From an uncultured Acetobacteraceae bacterium (GTDB lineage Bacteria > Pseudomonadota > Alphaproteobacteria > Acetobacterales > Acetobacteraceae): DNA of 7,344 bases. Shown here piece by piece: positions 7,095 to 7,344 of the stretch. The notes under the pieces are model-generated. The model saw nothing but the letters and a program-made list of their open reading frames with translations. It was not told the DNA's origin and ran no database searches. Numbering within the stretch: the stretch's first letter is position 1; every line of letters begins with the position of its first letter. The translations under genes and the position numbers were made by a program. The stretch is from positions 1 to 7,344 of the forward strand of contig CAIMEK010000834.1 of NCBI GenBank assembly GCA_903839965.1, written 5' to 3'.

Positions 7095-7344
7095 TCACTT
7101 GAACGGCAACGAGCCCTGCCGCTGCCCGCCGGCCGCCGTCGCGCGCACGTCGCCATCGGCGAAATGCAGCCGCAGGTCGGCCCCCGGCCTGACGCTGCCG
7201 GCCGCGGTGACCGGCGCGCCCTGGCGGTCGAAAACGAGGACAAAACCGCGCTGCAGCACCGCCTCGGGCGACACCGCCTCGAGCCGGCCGACCATGCCTT
7301 CCAGCCGCGAGCGCGCCTCGCGCAGCGCCGCGCGCAGCGGGGCG
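7095..7344 (-). CDS. xseA: Exodeoxyribonuclease VII large subunit, C-terminal end (5' end outside window)
   Basis: The last 82 or so residues of XseA are visible; the protein continues beyond the right edge. With the small subunit XseB it degrades single-stranded DNA to oligonucleotides in the cytoplasm and takes part in repair. The visible part has the end of the long helical segment (LREARSRLEGMVGRLEAV), then the characteristic SPEAVLQRGFVLVFDRQG, and the small C-terminal β-rich tail VRPGADLRLHFADGDVRAT, ending in GSLPFK and TGA. The motif of a Ser-Pro turn followed by xVLxRGF/Y is typical of the family. No downstream gene on the same strand follows for more than 500 nt. Confidence 0.9.
   Translation of the reverse strand, partial: APLRAALREARSRLEGMVGRLEAVSPEAVLQRGFVLVFDRQGAPVTAAGSVRPGADLRLHFADGDVRATAAGGQRQGSLPFK

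Overview
The window is GC-rich, and nearly every believable gene has strong G/C bias at third codon positions. Gene content (glucuronate-type uxuBA, a Tat-exported ABC binding protein, xseA, an FNR/FixK-type box) fits an alphaproteobacterium, perhaps of the Rhodospirillales/Acetobacteraceae. The taxon is inferred from composition and protein style only.

Layout. (1) Positions 1-1821, minus strand: an ABC transporter pair, a twin-arginine-exported solute-binding protein followed 6 nt later by its ATPase. The ATPase runs off the left edge. Within the visible part it changes, in frame, from a PotA/FbpC-like ATPase into the middle of a nitrate/sulfonate/taurine-type (NitT/TauT) ATPase, giving two ABC signature motifs 55 residues apart. 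(2) Positions 2023-4782, plus strand, divergent from (1): uxuB-uxuA, fructuronate reductase and mannonate dehydratase, two consecutive steps from D-fructuronate to 2-keto-3-deoxygluconate. (3) Positions 4783-4928: a short convergent intergenic region built almost wholly of repeats, with a 25-nt tandem pair inside a bulged long-range hairpin, then a perfect 16-bp stem-loop. (4) Positions 4929-6581, minus strand: a small PII-like (SbtB/CPII-type) protein, a 174-nt gap with three stem-loops, then a class I/II aminotransferase. (5) Positions 6582-7094: a 513-nt region without a convincing gene. It holds a perfect TTGAT-N4-ATCAA box and, about 220 nt further on, a strong plus-strand Rho-independent terminator. 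Together these suggest an unannotated plus-strand small RNA, possibly under oxygen control. (6) Positions 7095-7344, minus strand: the C-terminal end of xseA.

How it may work together. uxuB and uxuA form a clear catabolic unit. The divergent binding protein may once have supplied a uronate or related substrate, but the chimeric ATPase suggests that this transporter operon has been cut by a deletion. The PII-like protein and the aminotransferase share a strand, but no functional tie is visible. The most rewarding points to check are the ABC ATPase fusion and the possible FNR-controlled small RNA upstream of xseA's 3' end.
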